From positions 1-20,868 of the forward strand of contig JACOWJ010000004.1 in assembly GCA_016176845.1 (NCBI GenBank): 20,868 nucleotides of DNA, given 5' to 3'. Position numbers and translations under genes: made by a program. Numbering within the stretch: position 1 is the stretch's first letter; each line of letters starts with the position of its first letter. Shown piece after piece: positions 1-6,380 of this stretch. Source of the DNA: Nitrospinota bacterium (lineage in GTDB: Bacteria > 2-12-FULL-45-22 > JACOWJ01). The notes under the pieces are model-generated. The model did no database searches. It was given only the letters and a program-made list of their open reading frames with translations, and was not told the DNA's origin.

Positions 1-21
1 CCATGAGCTCAACGATCAGCA

Positions 22-34
22 GGAGGAGAACGGG
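22..34 (+). promoter_or_regulatory. Strong ribosome binding site of the lipoprotein gene
   Basis: GGAGGAGAACGGG lies immediately before the ATG at 35. The identical 13-mer occurs at 3426-3438, directly before a GTG start, which supports that second, otherwise doubtful small ORF. Confidence 0.75.
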
Positions 35-355
35 ATGAAAACGTTGCCGAGGGCTTTGATCCCCCTGATAATCGCCCTGGTTTTGGGAGGCACGGTCGGC
101 TGCTTCACCATGGGTCGCGATTTTGCTGGAAAGGATGCAATAAACCGGATCCAGATCGGCAAAACGACCAAACTGGAGCTTATGGAAACTTTTGGCTCTC
201 CTTATCGGACAGGGGTCGAGGATGGGGACCAGACCTGGACCTATGCCTATTGGAAGGTCCGGATTGGTAAGGTCTACACCAGAGATCTTTATGTGAAATT
301 CGACAAGAACGATGTAGTAAAATCCTACTCTTATAACACCAATCTGCCGGAGTGA
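35..355 (+). CDS. SmpA/OmlA (BamE-like) small lipoprotein
   Basis: The 106-residue protein has a short basic start, a hydrophobic stretch (about residues 7-19) and a lipobox ending at Cys23 (TVGC), so it should be lipidated and anchored in the envelope. The mature part carries the pattern of the SmpA/OmlA fold: a lead-in with RIQIGKTTKLEL, a helix ending in FGSPYRTG, then DGDQTWTYAYW and a closing strand DLYVKFDKNDVV. In characterised members such as BamE this fold supports outer-membrane protein assembly. Many small lipoproteins share it without a BAM role, so that function is not assigned. The start is set by a strong site at 22-34 (GGAGGAGAACGGG) directly before the ATG. The gene converges with the antiporter gene ending at 396, and I see no convincing terminator in the 40-bp gap. 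Confidence 0.8.
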   Translation: MKTLPRALIPLIIALVLGGTVGCFTMGRDFAGKDAINRIQIGKTTKLELMETFGSPYRTGVEDGDQTWTYAYWKVRIGKVYTRDLYVKFDKNDVVKSYSYNTNLPE

Positions 356-395
356 GGACAATCCTTCTGCGTTACTGGAAATGGACGCCCTAATA

Positions 396-1625
396 TTACA
401 GCGCAAAGTTGGCACGTTTGGCCCATATATAGCCACTTCGCGCTTGCTTGGCCGCTAGATATAGAGGATAGCCCCCGAACTTTGCGCTCTTGAAGATCCA
501 TGGATAGAATAAAGTAGTAAATATCGCTAACAGAATGATTGCAGACGCCTCTTTTTCGTTAATCCCGCCACTATTAAGTCCTACGGTTGCAATGGCTACC
601 AGCAGGGTAAACGGGGCAGACAATAGAAATGCTGAGGAAATGCTCTTTATGAAAGATATACCCTTCATCACAAGCAGAAGAGAGGGAACAACTCTGATGA
701 CAAGGATAACCAGGCTAAGTTGCATCACATACGTGAGCAGGTTTATGTCAAGAAATTCCCTCAAACTGAATTTAAGCCCAACCCCAATAAAGAAAAAAGG
801 GATCAGGAAGCCATGTCCGAGAGCTGATAATTTCTCTTCCAGCACCCCCTTCTCGTAAAAGACCATGGAGATGATGGCGCCGGCGATAAAGGCCCCAACG
901 ATGGGCTCCATCCGGAGGGCTGCCGCCAACGTGGAGAAGCCCAACATGATGACCAATGCCCCCCTGATCCCTATCTCTGTGGGATTTCCGCTTTCTCCCA
1001 GCTTTTTGAACTTCTCCGGATGCCACCATACGATGACCCGGATGACGCTGAGAGCCATCCAGGATGCGGTGAAAATGAGAGCGATCTCAGAAATCCGGAT
1101 GAAGAACGGGAGAGAAATGCCCGACGCTTGGTAGACCGTATAAAATGTCAGAAGTATCAGGGTTACAAACTCACCGGTGCTTCCTATCGTGAGCAGAGTC
1201 TGACCAAAATTCCCTTTCAAAAGATCTGCCTCTCTGAGGGTCACTACCAGGATTCCTATCGAAATAGCAGAAAGCACTAACAGGTATATGGGATTTAATT
1301 CTTGTTTAATTATTATAAAGAGAGATATAGCAAATATCAGAAACACTACTAAAAACGATAGGAAATTACCTCTTGCGCCCTCATTTCTTATTTTCTGAAA
1401 ATCGATCTCCATTCCTGCCAAATACATCAAGAAAAGAAACCCGAACTCCCTTAGAAACTCTATCCACGGGTTATTGTAGAGTATACCTGGATATATAGTA
1501 ACAATAATTATACCAAAGAAAACTTCGCCTACAACTGCAGGTAAACCGATAAAACCACTGAAAATAGGGATTAAAAAAACACCTACCGCTATAATGAGGA
1601 GATATATAGCCTGGTTAACTTCCAT
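396..1625 (-). CDS. CPA2-type cation/proton antiporter (Kef/NhaA-fold) with altered ion-site motif
   Basis: This 409-residue protein is almost entirely membrane-spanning (about 12 hydrophobic helices). It has the opening layout of monovalent cation:proton antiporter-2 proteins: a first helix, then FIGLPAVVGEVFFGI, then FLFLMYLAGMEIDF (compare FLIGLETNV in the second antiporter here). The helix that normally carries the Asp-Asp or Gln-Asp ion-binding pair reads QTLLTIGSTGEFVTL. Aligned with the antiporter at 4733, the two acids become Gly151-Glu152. Its start lies inside the end of the TrkA-like gene (11-bp overlap), so the two are almost certainly co-translated, and the partner would supply nucleotide-dependent gating. 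The region is AT-richer than the rest of the window. Substrate (Na+ or K+) cannot be decided from sequence. Confidence 0.85.
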   Translation of the reverse strand: MEVNQAIYLLIIAVGVFLIPIFSGFIGLPAVVGEVFFGIIIVTIYPGILYNNPWIEFLREFGFLFLMYLAGMEIDFQKIRNEGARGNFLSFLVVFLIFAISLFIIIKQELNPIYLLVLSAISIGILVVTLREADLLKGNFGQTLLTIGSTGEFVTLILLTFYTVYQASGISLPFFIRISEIALIFTASWMALSVIRVIVWWHPEKFKKLGESGNPTEIGIRGALVIMLGFSTLAAALRMEPIVGAFIAGAIISMVFYEKGVLEEKLSALGHGFLIPFFFIGVGLKFSLREFLDINLLTYVMQLSLVILVIRVVPSLLLVMKGISFIKSISSAFLLSAPFTLLVAIATVGLNSGGINEKEASAIILLAIFTTLFYPWIFKSAKFGGYPLYLAAKQARSGYIWAKRANFAL

Positions 1626-3045
1626 CTTCCTCTTCCACTGGCAACATCAGAACAGAAAGGGTTGAATTTTTTAGGATATAAAAAGGCGCATAGGGTTTAA
1701 GCAAAGAATTCTTTCTCCCTTTCTTATAAGCCATGACAATTAAATCATAATTATTGGCAATTTTGAGAATTTCCTTTACCGGATTGCCTTCCAGTTGCTT
1801 GTAATCTATGCTGAGCTTATATATTGAAGACATGTCATTTACAAGGTCTCTCAAGGTTCTTTTCTCTTGCTCATCTCTATTGCTTGCAAGGAAAGAAGGA
1901 GGATGAACGCTAACTGCGGAGATTTTCGAGGTTAAGGGGCGCGCGATATCGATGCCCAGCTCAATGACCTTCAACGGAGTTTCAGAGGTGAGAATCACCA
2001 GGATATTCTCATACGGGAAGGTACCCCTACTGATCAGGATGGGGATAGATACTTGATCGATAATCTTTACAAGGGAGAATGGCGGTGAAAGAAATCCTAA
2101 AAACCTCTTCTTAGGAAAAGGAAGAACTAAAAATCCATAAGAGTCCTGTTGTAACAAGGCTTCCATGGATTTCTCAACAGGCATTTTACCTTCTTTGATA
2201 GAGTACCTGATCTGATGCTCCGCGCACTTATCAATGGCCTTCTCTTTTGCATCATTCACTATAAAGATATGCACCTCTCCAGCCCTTGAGTTTTTGGTAA
2301 GATAGAGCCCTTCATCCATGGCCTCAAGGGATGGGAATATAAAGATCAGAGGGTGCGAGCCGAACTGAAGGGGAAATTGGGGTACCCCGGACTGGAAGAT
2401 TTCAGCCAGGGTCGAGAGGAAAGCGGGATCTCCGATGAGCAAAGCTTTATCGCCCACTTCGATGGTAGATTTCCCTCCTGGGATGACCAGCCTTCCATTC
2501 CGATATATGGCTCCGATAAGCCATCCTTCCGGCTTGATCTGATTTAATGGCCTGCCCACCAGGGGAGATCGGGCAAGGACATTGACTTCTACAATCTCTC
2601 CCTGCCCCAATCCCACACTGATCGCCTTGACTTTGCCCTTATCCAGCAGGCTTTCCAGGATATTGGAAATGGACAATGGGATATTTACCCCATGTACGCC
2701 GACCTCATCATATTTTTGTGCGTTTTCTTTATAATTAATCAATGCGATAAGGTGATTTATGCCATAAATCTCTTTGGCCAACCTACAGGTTTCCAGGTTA
2801 ACTTCATCGCTTTTGGTCGTAGCGATTAAGCAGTGAACTTGATCGGTAATAGCCCGCTTCAAAGTAATGGAGCTGGTACTATCCCCGAATATCTTTATGA
2901 TCCCCTCATAGGCTTCATCTTTTTCAGTGGATTCGGCTCTTCCAGGATCGATATCTATCCCAATAACCTCCCATAAGTCCTTCAATTTTATGGCCAATTC
3001 AGATCCTATACGGCCTAATCCAACGATGACGATTTTTGGTTTCAT
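1615..3045 (-). CDS. TrkA-N/RCK_C regulatory protein with UspA-like C-terminal region
   Basis: The 476-residue soluble protein starts with a Rossmann NAD-binding RCK domain: IVIVGLGRIGSELA (GxGxxG) followed by the acidic end of strand 2, IGIDID. An RCK_C (TrkA-C) domain follows at about residues 145-220, with RSPLVGRPLNQI and STIEVGDKALLIG. Residues ~230-470 resemble two universal-stress-like units. The second opens at NILVILTSE and ends in DLIVMAYKKG...STLSVLMLP, a degraded version of the Usp nucleotide-binding loop. RCK domains gate K+ channels and CPA2 antiporters in response to nucleotides. The 11-bp overlap with the antiporter gene makes that protein the likely partner. The ribosome site before the ATG is weak (only a GTGGA-like stretch). 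The Usp tail could sense ATP or AMP, but this is inferred. Confidence 0.82.
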   Translation of the reverse strand: MKPKIVIVGLGRIGSELAIKLKDLWEVIGIDIDPGRAESTEKDEAYEGIIKIFGDSTSSITLKRAITDQVHCLIATTKSDEVNLETCRLAKEIYGINHLIALINYKENAQKYDEVGVHGVNIPLSISNILESLLDKGKVKAISVGLGQGEIVEVNVLARSPLVGRPLNQIKPEGWLIGAIYRNGRLVIPGGKSTIEVGDKALLIGDPAFLSTLAEIFQSGVPQFPLQFGSHPLIFIFPSLEAMDEGLYLTKNSRAGEVHIFIVNDAKEKAIDKCAEHQIRYSIKEGKMPVEKSMEALLQQDSYGFLVLPFPKKRFLGFLSPPFSLVKIIDQVSIPILISRGTFPYENILVILTSETPLKVIELGIDIARPLTSKISAVSVHPPSFLASNRDEQEKRTLRDLVNDMSSIYKLSIDYKQLEGNPVKEILKIANNYDLIVMAYKKGRKNSLLKPYAPFYILKNSTLSVLMLPVEEEDGS

Positions 3046-3386
3046 TTTTTATCCACTTTGGGAAGCTCTTTGAGTTAAGTGATTTTGAAGACCCCCTTCA
3101 GGAGCTCCTATGGGGTAGATCGACCTTGAAAGAAGGTGAAATCCTGATCTCTCCAGGGATATCTTACTCGGTGGGGTAAAAAAGGGCAAGTCCACCGAAA
3201 GGCTTGGGGGCCTCCCGTTGCGAAATACCACAGCTGCGGGAAATTGCATCGATGACCGGAACCCCTTGAGATTCCTGCCTTTCACCGTCTCTCCTTCGCG
3301 GGACCGTTGCAGAGTGCCACAATCCCGATCCGATCTCTGCCCCCCGGTCTCCCGTCTTCCCCTTGAAGAAAGCGGTTTTAAAGGAA
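3046..3386. other. Intergenic stretch, no supported gene
   Basis: This is the space between the divergent TrkA-like gene and the sigma-54-type promoter at 3387. Open frames exist on the minus strand (one spans 3049-3549) but lack a recognisable domain and a ribosome site, are rich in Arg, Ser and Pro, and run through the palindrome at 3508-3632. I treat them as chance. The stretch must hold the promoter for the TrkA-like gene, but I could not pick a convincing one. Confidence 0.5.
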
Positions 3387-3402
3387 TGGCATGATCCTTG
3401 CT
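3387..3402 (+). promoter_or_regulatory. Candidate sigma-54 (RpoN) promoter
   Basis: TGGCATGATCCTTGCT matches the -24/-12 consensus (TGGCAC-N5-TTGCW): GG and GC are separated by exactly 10 bp, and a T-rich run follows. Transcription would begin near 3413 and read rightward into the small ORF at 3439 and probably the membrane-protein gene at 3710. No enhancer-binding-protein gene is in the window. One such match by chance in 20 kb is possible, so the call rests on position as well as on sequence. Confidence 0.55.
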
Positions 3403-3438
3403 TTTTCTGGGAGCGAGCATCGCCTGGAGGAGAACGGG

Positions 3439-3588
3439 GTGCTGACAAGAAGATGCGGAACATGGCCCATCGCCATGTTCTTTCTGGTTTTGGGGCAGTT
3501 TCGAGGTCATTCGCGTCAATTTAAGGTTTACTCCTGGGAGAGCGGCCATCCCCGGATCAAGTCCGGGGCAGGCCTGGCCGCTCTTTGA
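3439..3588 (+). CDS. Small ORF whose C-terminal half is a palindromic repeat; possible remnant
   Basis: It starts at GTG with an excellent ribosome site (GGAGGAG at 3426-3432, 6-nt spacing), inside the same 13-mer that precedes the lipoprotein gene at 35. It encodes 49 residues: a basic opening (LTRRCG), a hydrophobic stretch (WPIAMFFLVLG, about residues 9-19) and then sequence contributed by the palindrome beginning at 3508 (residue 24 onward). The ORF sits about 26 nt after the predicted sigma-54 start. The simplest reading is a small membrane protein whose original 3' end was replaced by the repeat. I recognise no family, and it may be a non-functional remnant. Confidence 0.3.
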   Translation: MLTRRCGTWPIAMFFLVLGQFRGHSRQFKVYSWESGHPRIKSGAGLAAL

Positions 3589-3632
3589 GGGCGTCCCCGC
3601 CCGCGTTCCCAGGGGTTAAGTTGACACGAATG
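3508..3632. repeat. 125-bp imperfect palindrome, MITE/REP-like
   Basis: The outer ends are CATTCGCGTCAATTTAA (from 3508) and the inverted CATTCGTGTCAACTTAA (reading back from 3632), differing at two positions. Inside is a second pair, a 10-bp perfect stem AGAGCGGCCA (3539-3548) with TGGCCGCTCT (3575-3584). At the centre is a 7-bp stem CCCCGGA (3550-3556) with TCCGGGG (3562-3568) around a TCAAG loop. CTCCTGGGA / TCCCAGGGG segments also pair between the arms. Nested arms of this size without an ORF suggest a small non-autonomous mobile or REP-type element. No target-site duplication was identified with confidence. Confidence 0.65.
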
Positions 3633-3709
3633 GTTTCGATCTCCTGGAAGATCGCGCAAGGGGCTTGTTGGTTCAGGAGGTGGCCATCGAAAAGGGCTGG
3701 AGGGAAAGG

Positions 3710-3880
3710 ATGAGCACACGAAAACAGAAACGGGAAAGCCTCGAAGAAGAAACCGCCGCAGTGAGCGCTGACCCGCAGGAAGCCGAAAAGCAGGAGAAGC
3801 CGATCTCAGGCATCTGGATCCTTCTGGGTCTGCTTCTTCTCATTGTGCTCATATCCATCGTCGAAATCCTGTTCTTTTAG
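3710..3880 (+). CDS. Small single-pass membrane protein, unknown function
   Basis: It encodes 56 residues. A charged N-terminal half of about 30 residues (STRKQKRESLEEE, later EAEKQEKP) is followed by one strongly hydrophobic helix, GIWILLGLLLLIVLISIVEI, at about residues 34-53, ending in LFF. The frame stays open upstream to a TTG at 3665. The ATG at 3710 is preferred because GGAGGGAAAGG stands directly before it. No signal cleavage site is visible, so it is probably a tail-anchored inner-membrane protein with a cytoplasmic charged domain. It lies downstream of the candidate sigma-54 promoter, with the palindrome in between. I do not recognise a family. Confidence 0.6.
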   Translation: MSTRKQKRESLEEETAAVSADPQEAEKQEKPISGIWILLGLLLLIVLISIVEILFF

Positions 3881-4028
3881 CCGGGTTGCGCGTGGGAACG
3901 GGAGGAGGGGTAAATTTTGGCTTTGAGATTATCGTAGAAGGTTTATGGAGCCGGAAGGGTCGAAAACGTTCGGGACCACCACTTCAATCAGATTCATTTC
4001 TGTCTTGACATGGAGGAGGAGACTGACT

Positions 4029-4697
4029 ATGAGTAATAAGGGGATCGTCGGCGTAATCAAAGGTTTGTTCCGTAAAAATCAAGAAGAGAATATCTTAAGA
4101 CCCGTAAAATCTCCGGTAGAGCAGAAAATTATTGTAAAGGAGAGAAGCGTCCAGGAATGGATTGCTGAATGGGAAAGTTTTTATCAGGATGTTTTCGGGA
4201 TTAGAGCAGACTTTTCAAATCTGAAAATTCCAGAGAAAGAGTCCGGTTTCAACCGGCTTATCATTATGGCCGCAGGTATGACACCTCAACAGACCTTTGA
4301 TAAATGTGAAAAATTATTTCCTTGCTGGAGATGGACTAGCGATAGCTTTGATAATATTGTAACTTCCTCACAAAGAACCAGCAAAAACGGCGCCTACGCC
4401 GTTTGGGTTCGTGATTGCGTGGAGGCAGACGAGGATTTGAAAAACCAATCCGCAGAGGTAATCAAATCGAAAAAAATAACTACCGAGACTTTTGAAGAGC
4501 GTTGCGTACAGGAATTAAAATATTTTAAAGAGACCGGGGAACATTTAGACATGGAAAATATTACTTTTTGTACCGGTTCGCGTTACTCGAATGGGGAGGT
4601 GCCGTGCATTAGCTGGGTCACGGGCATGTTTAGGATCCGCTCGGCCCGTCCCGACCGCGCCGGCCGTGAGCTCCGTTCTCGTCGTGTAGTTGCCTGA
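4029..4697 (+). CDS. Uncharacterised protein with possible hypervariable (DGR-type) C terminus
   Basis: The start at 4029 (MSNKGIVGV) is chosen over the frame opening at 3945 because GGAGGAGGAGA lies just before it. The product is 222 residues. The body (about residues 35-190) is soluble and AT-rich in codon use, with WIAEWESFYQDVFG, LIIMAAGMTPQQTF, FPCWRWT, NGAYAVWVRD and ELKYFKETGEHLDMENIT. I recall similar hypothetical proteins from uncultured bacteria, with a shared end of the form GSRxSDGxVPxVxW...PD...LRxRxVVS; this is memory, not a search. The end here fits: GSRYSNGEVPCISW ... RPDRAGRELRSRRVVA. From about 4577 the composition turns sharply GC-rich and many codons are NNC. No function is assigned; the variable-region idea is under findings. 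Confidence 0.6.
   Translation: MSNKGIVGVIKGLFRKNQEENILRPVKSPVEQKIIVKERSVQEWIAEWESFYQDVFGIRADFSNLKIPEKESGFNRLIIMAAGMTPQQTFDKCEKLFPCWRWTSDSFDNIVTSSQRTSKNGAYAVWVRDCVEADEDLKNQSAEVIKSKKITTETFEERCVQELKYFKETGEHLDMENITFCTGSRYSNGEVPCISWVTGMFRIRSARPDRAGRELRSRRVVA
4577..4694 (+). other. Candidate diversity-generating-retroelement variable region
   Basis: This is the last ~39 codons of the preceding gene. Codons at positions that vary in my recollection of the family are largely NNC (tac, tgc, agc, gtc, ggc, atc, cgc, gcc), the pattern left when adenines of AAC codons in a template repeat are mutagenised. The flanking framework (GSR, VP, W, PD, LR) is kept and the frame runs intact to the stop. Neither a template repeat nor a reverse transcriptase is in the window, so the call is tentative. 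Confidence 0.3.
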
Positions 4698-4732
4698 CAG
4701 GATCGACAGAAAGCGTCTCCGAGGATGATGAG

Positions 4733-5881
4733 ATGGAATGGATCTACCAGCTGGCCTGGATCCTGATCGCAGCGAAGATCGCCGGGGAGCTATCCCGGAG
4801 GGTGGGCCTGAGCCCCATGATCGGGGAGATTTTGGCCGGGGTCTTTTTGGGTGGCTCATTTTTGGGCCTGTTGGAGGAAGGCCCCATGCTGGACCTTTTT
4901 GCCGAGATGGGCATCATCTTCATGATCTTCCTGATCGGCCTGGAGACGAACGTAGAGCATATCCTCAAGGTGGGAAGGATCGCCACGCTGGTGGCGGTAG
5001 CCGGCATCGCCGTCCCTTTCGTGGGGGGCTTTCTCTTGGGAGAGATCGCCGGCTATCCCCGGTCCACCTCTCTCTTCCTGGGAAGCATCCTCACGGCCAC
5101 CAGCGTGGCGGTCACCACCCGGGTCTTCATGGACCTGGGCAAGGTCAGGGCCCGGGTCTCCCAGACGATCCTGGCGGCGGCAATCGTGGATGACGTGTTG
5201 GGTCTGCTGGTGCTGAGCCTGGTGCTGGCCTTTACCGGCAGCGGGGAGGAAAACCCGGGAAGCCGGCTGGGGATGGCGGCCCTCTTTCTCCTCGTCATCT
5301 CCCCCCTGGGCTGGTGGGCCATCCCCCGGCTCATCCGGTTGGCCCGGAAGATCGAGGAGGAAGGGGCGATCTTCGCCCTGACCGTAGGCCTTACCTTCCT
5401 CTTCGCATATCTCTCTCATGAGGCAGGACTGGCCAGCCTCATCGGGGCGTTCGTCATGGGGTTGATCCTGGGGCAGGTCCAGGAATCGCAACAGCTCTCC
5501 CTCGATATCCGTCCCCTCTACTACTTCATGGCCCCCATCTTCTTTGTCTCCATCGGCGTCCATGTGGACTTTGAGGCGTTTTACCGGTCCCTGGGCTTTG
5601 CGGTCATCCTGAGCCTGCTGGCGATCGTCACCAAGCTTTTAGGGGGGATGATCGGGGCCTTGGGGGGCGGATATACCCTGAAAAAGGGCCTCCTGATCGG
5701 GGTGGGCATGATTCCCCGGGGAGAGGTAGGTTTGATCGTAGCCGGGATCGGGATAAAACTGGGACTGATCGATAAGGCCATCTTCGCGGCCTCCGCGTTT
5801 ATGTGTCTGCTGACCGTCCTGGTTCCTCCGTTATTCATCAAGCCTTTGGCGAAAGCGTTTCCGGAAGAGCTGGAGGATTGA
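4733..5881 (+). CDS. CPA2-type cation/proton antiporter with Asp-Asp motif
   Basis: The 382-residue polytopic membrane protein has the classic Na+/H+ exchanger (NhaA-fold, CPA2) signature. Near the N terminus are RRVGLSPMIGEILAGVFLG and FMIFLIGLETNV. TSVAVTTRVFMDLG marks the unwound helix, and AAAIVDDVLGLLVL carries the ion-binding pair Asp153-Asp154. Later come APIFFVSIGVHVDF and GMIPRGEVGLIVAGIGI, the latter with the conserved basic/acidic helix-10 residues. It exchanges Na+ or K+ for H+ across the inner membrane; the Asp pair is typical of electrogenic Na+/H+ members. Length is close to the minimal transporter core, with no RCK tail. The CBS gene 2 bp downstream is the probable regulatory partner. 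A GAGGAT site stands about 8 nt before the ATG. Confidence 0.9.
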   Translation: MEWIYQLAWILIAAKIAGELSRRVGLSPMIGEILAGVFLGGSFLGLLEEGPMLDLFAEMGIIFMIFLIGLETNVEHILKVGRIATLVAVAGIAVPFVGGFLLGEIAGYPRSTSLFLGSILTATSVAVTTRVFMDLGKVRARVSQTILAAAIVDDVLGLLVLSLVLAFTGSGEENPGSRLGMAALFLLVISPLGWWAIPRLIRLARKIEEEGAIFALTVGLTFLFAYLSHEAGLASLIGAFVMGLILGQVQESQQLSLDIRPLYYFMAPIFFVSIGVHVDFEAFYRSLGFAVILSLLAIVTKLLGGMIGALGGGYTLKKGLLIGVGMIPRGEVGLIVAGIGIKLGLIDKAIFAASAFMCLLTVLVPPLFIKPLAKAFPEELED

Positions 5882-5883
5882 TC

Positions 5884-6294
5884 ATGAAGGTGAAGGATTG
5901 TTATCAGCAGGTTACCCCGGATGTGGACCTGGTCGGAGAGGATACCCCCATCCAAGAGGTCATTCGGGTCATCTCCCGGAATCCGGCCTCCAGAGCGGTA
6001 TTTGTCATCAACGAGAAAGGAGGGCTGACCGGGATCATCGGCGTTCAGCAGCTCCTGAACCTGCTGGGCATGAGATATTCCCGGGAGGACCCCCTCACGC
6101 TGATCTCGGAGGCCATGGCTCGGGTGGCTTCGGACATCATGGTGCCTCCCCGTTGGGTCTCCCCGCAGGACGAGGTGGAGGAGGCCTTAAAGCTGGCAGT
6201 CCAGCATAACCTCCAGGACATCCCGGTGGTGGATCAAGGAAAGGTCATTGGAAATCTGGACTGCTTCGAGATCCTCAACAATGTGGGAAAGTGA
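5884..6294 (+). CDS. CBS-pair protein, probable antiporter regulator
   Basis: The 136-residue soluble protein consists of two CBS motifs. The first covers about residues 12-62 (LVGEDTPIQEVIRVI ... AVFVINEKGGLTGIIGVQQLL). The second covers about 83-133 (ASDIMVPPRWVSPQDEVEEAL ... DIPVVDQGKVIGNLDCFEIL). CBS pairs bind adenine nucleotides and act as energy or ionic-strength sensors. The frame is open upstream into the antiporter gene, but the ATG at 5884 is the right start because the first CBS motif begins just after it and it lies 2 bp past the antiporter stop. Translational coupling and a shared mRNA are likely. A regulatory role on the antiporter is inferred from context. Confidence 0.85.
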   Translation: MKVKDCYQQVTPDVDLVGEDTPIQEVIRVISRNPASRAVFVINEKGGLTGIIGVQQLLNLLGMRYSREDPLTLISEAMARVASDIMVPPRWVSPQDEVEEALKLAVQHNLQDIPVVDQGKVIGNLDCFEILNNVGK

Positions 6295-6347
6295 AGCCCC
6301 TCTTCCAAAGGTAAACTTAAGGGAGCTGGTTGGATGTCGAAGGGGCT
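6295..6347. terminator. Weak candidate bidirectional terminator
   Basis: AGCCCCT (6295-6301) and AGGGGCT (6341-6347) form a 7-bp inverted repeat between the converging CBS and gatA genes. The 39-nt loop is long and there is no clear T tract, so termination here is only a suggestion. Confidence 0.25.
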
Positions 6348-6380
6348 GCAAAAGGCCTATCGAAACCCTTCGCTTCTTGC

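Noticed and set aside
3049-3549. A 166-codon frame on the minus strand
   Set aside because: No domain, no ribosome site, biased low-complexity composition, and it begins inside the palindromic element.
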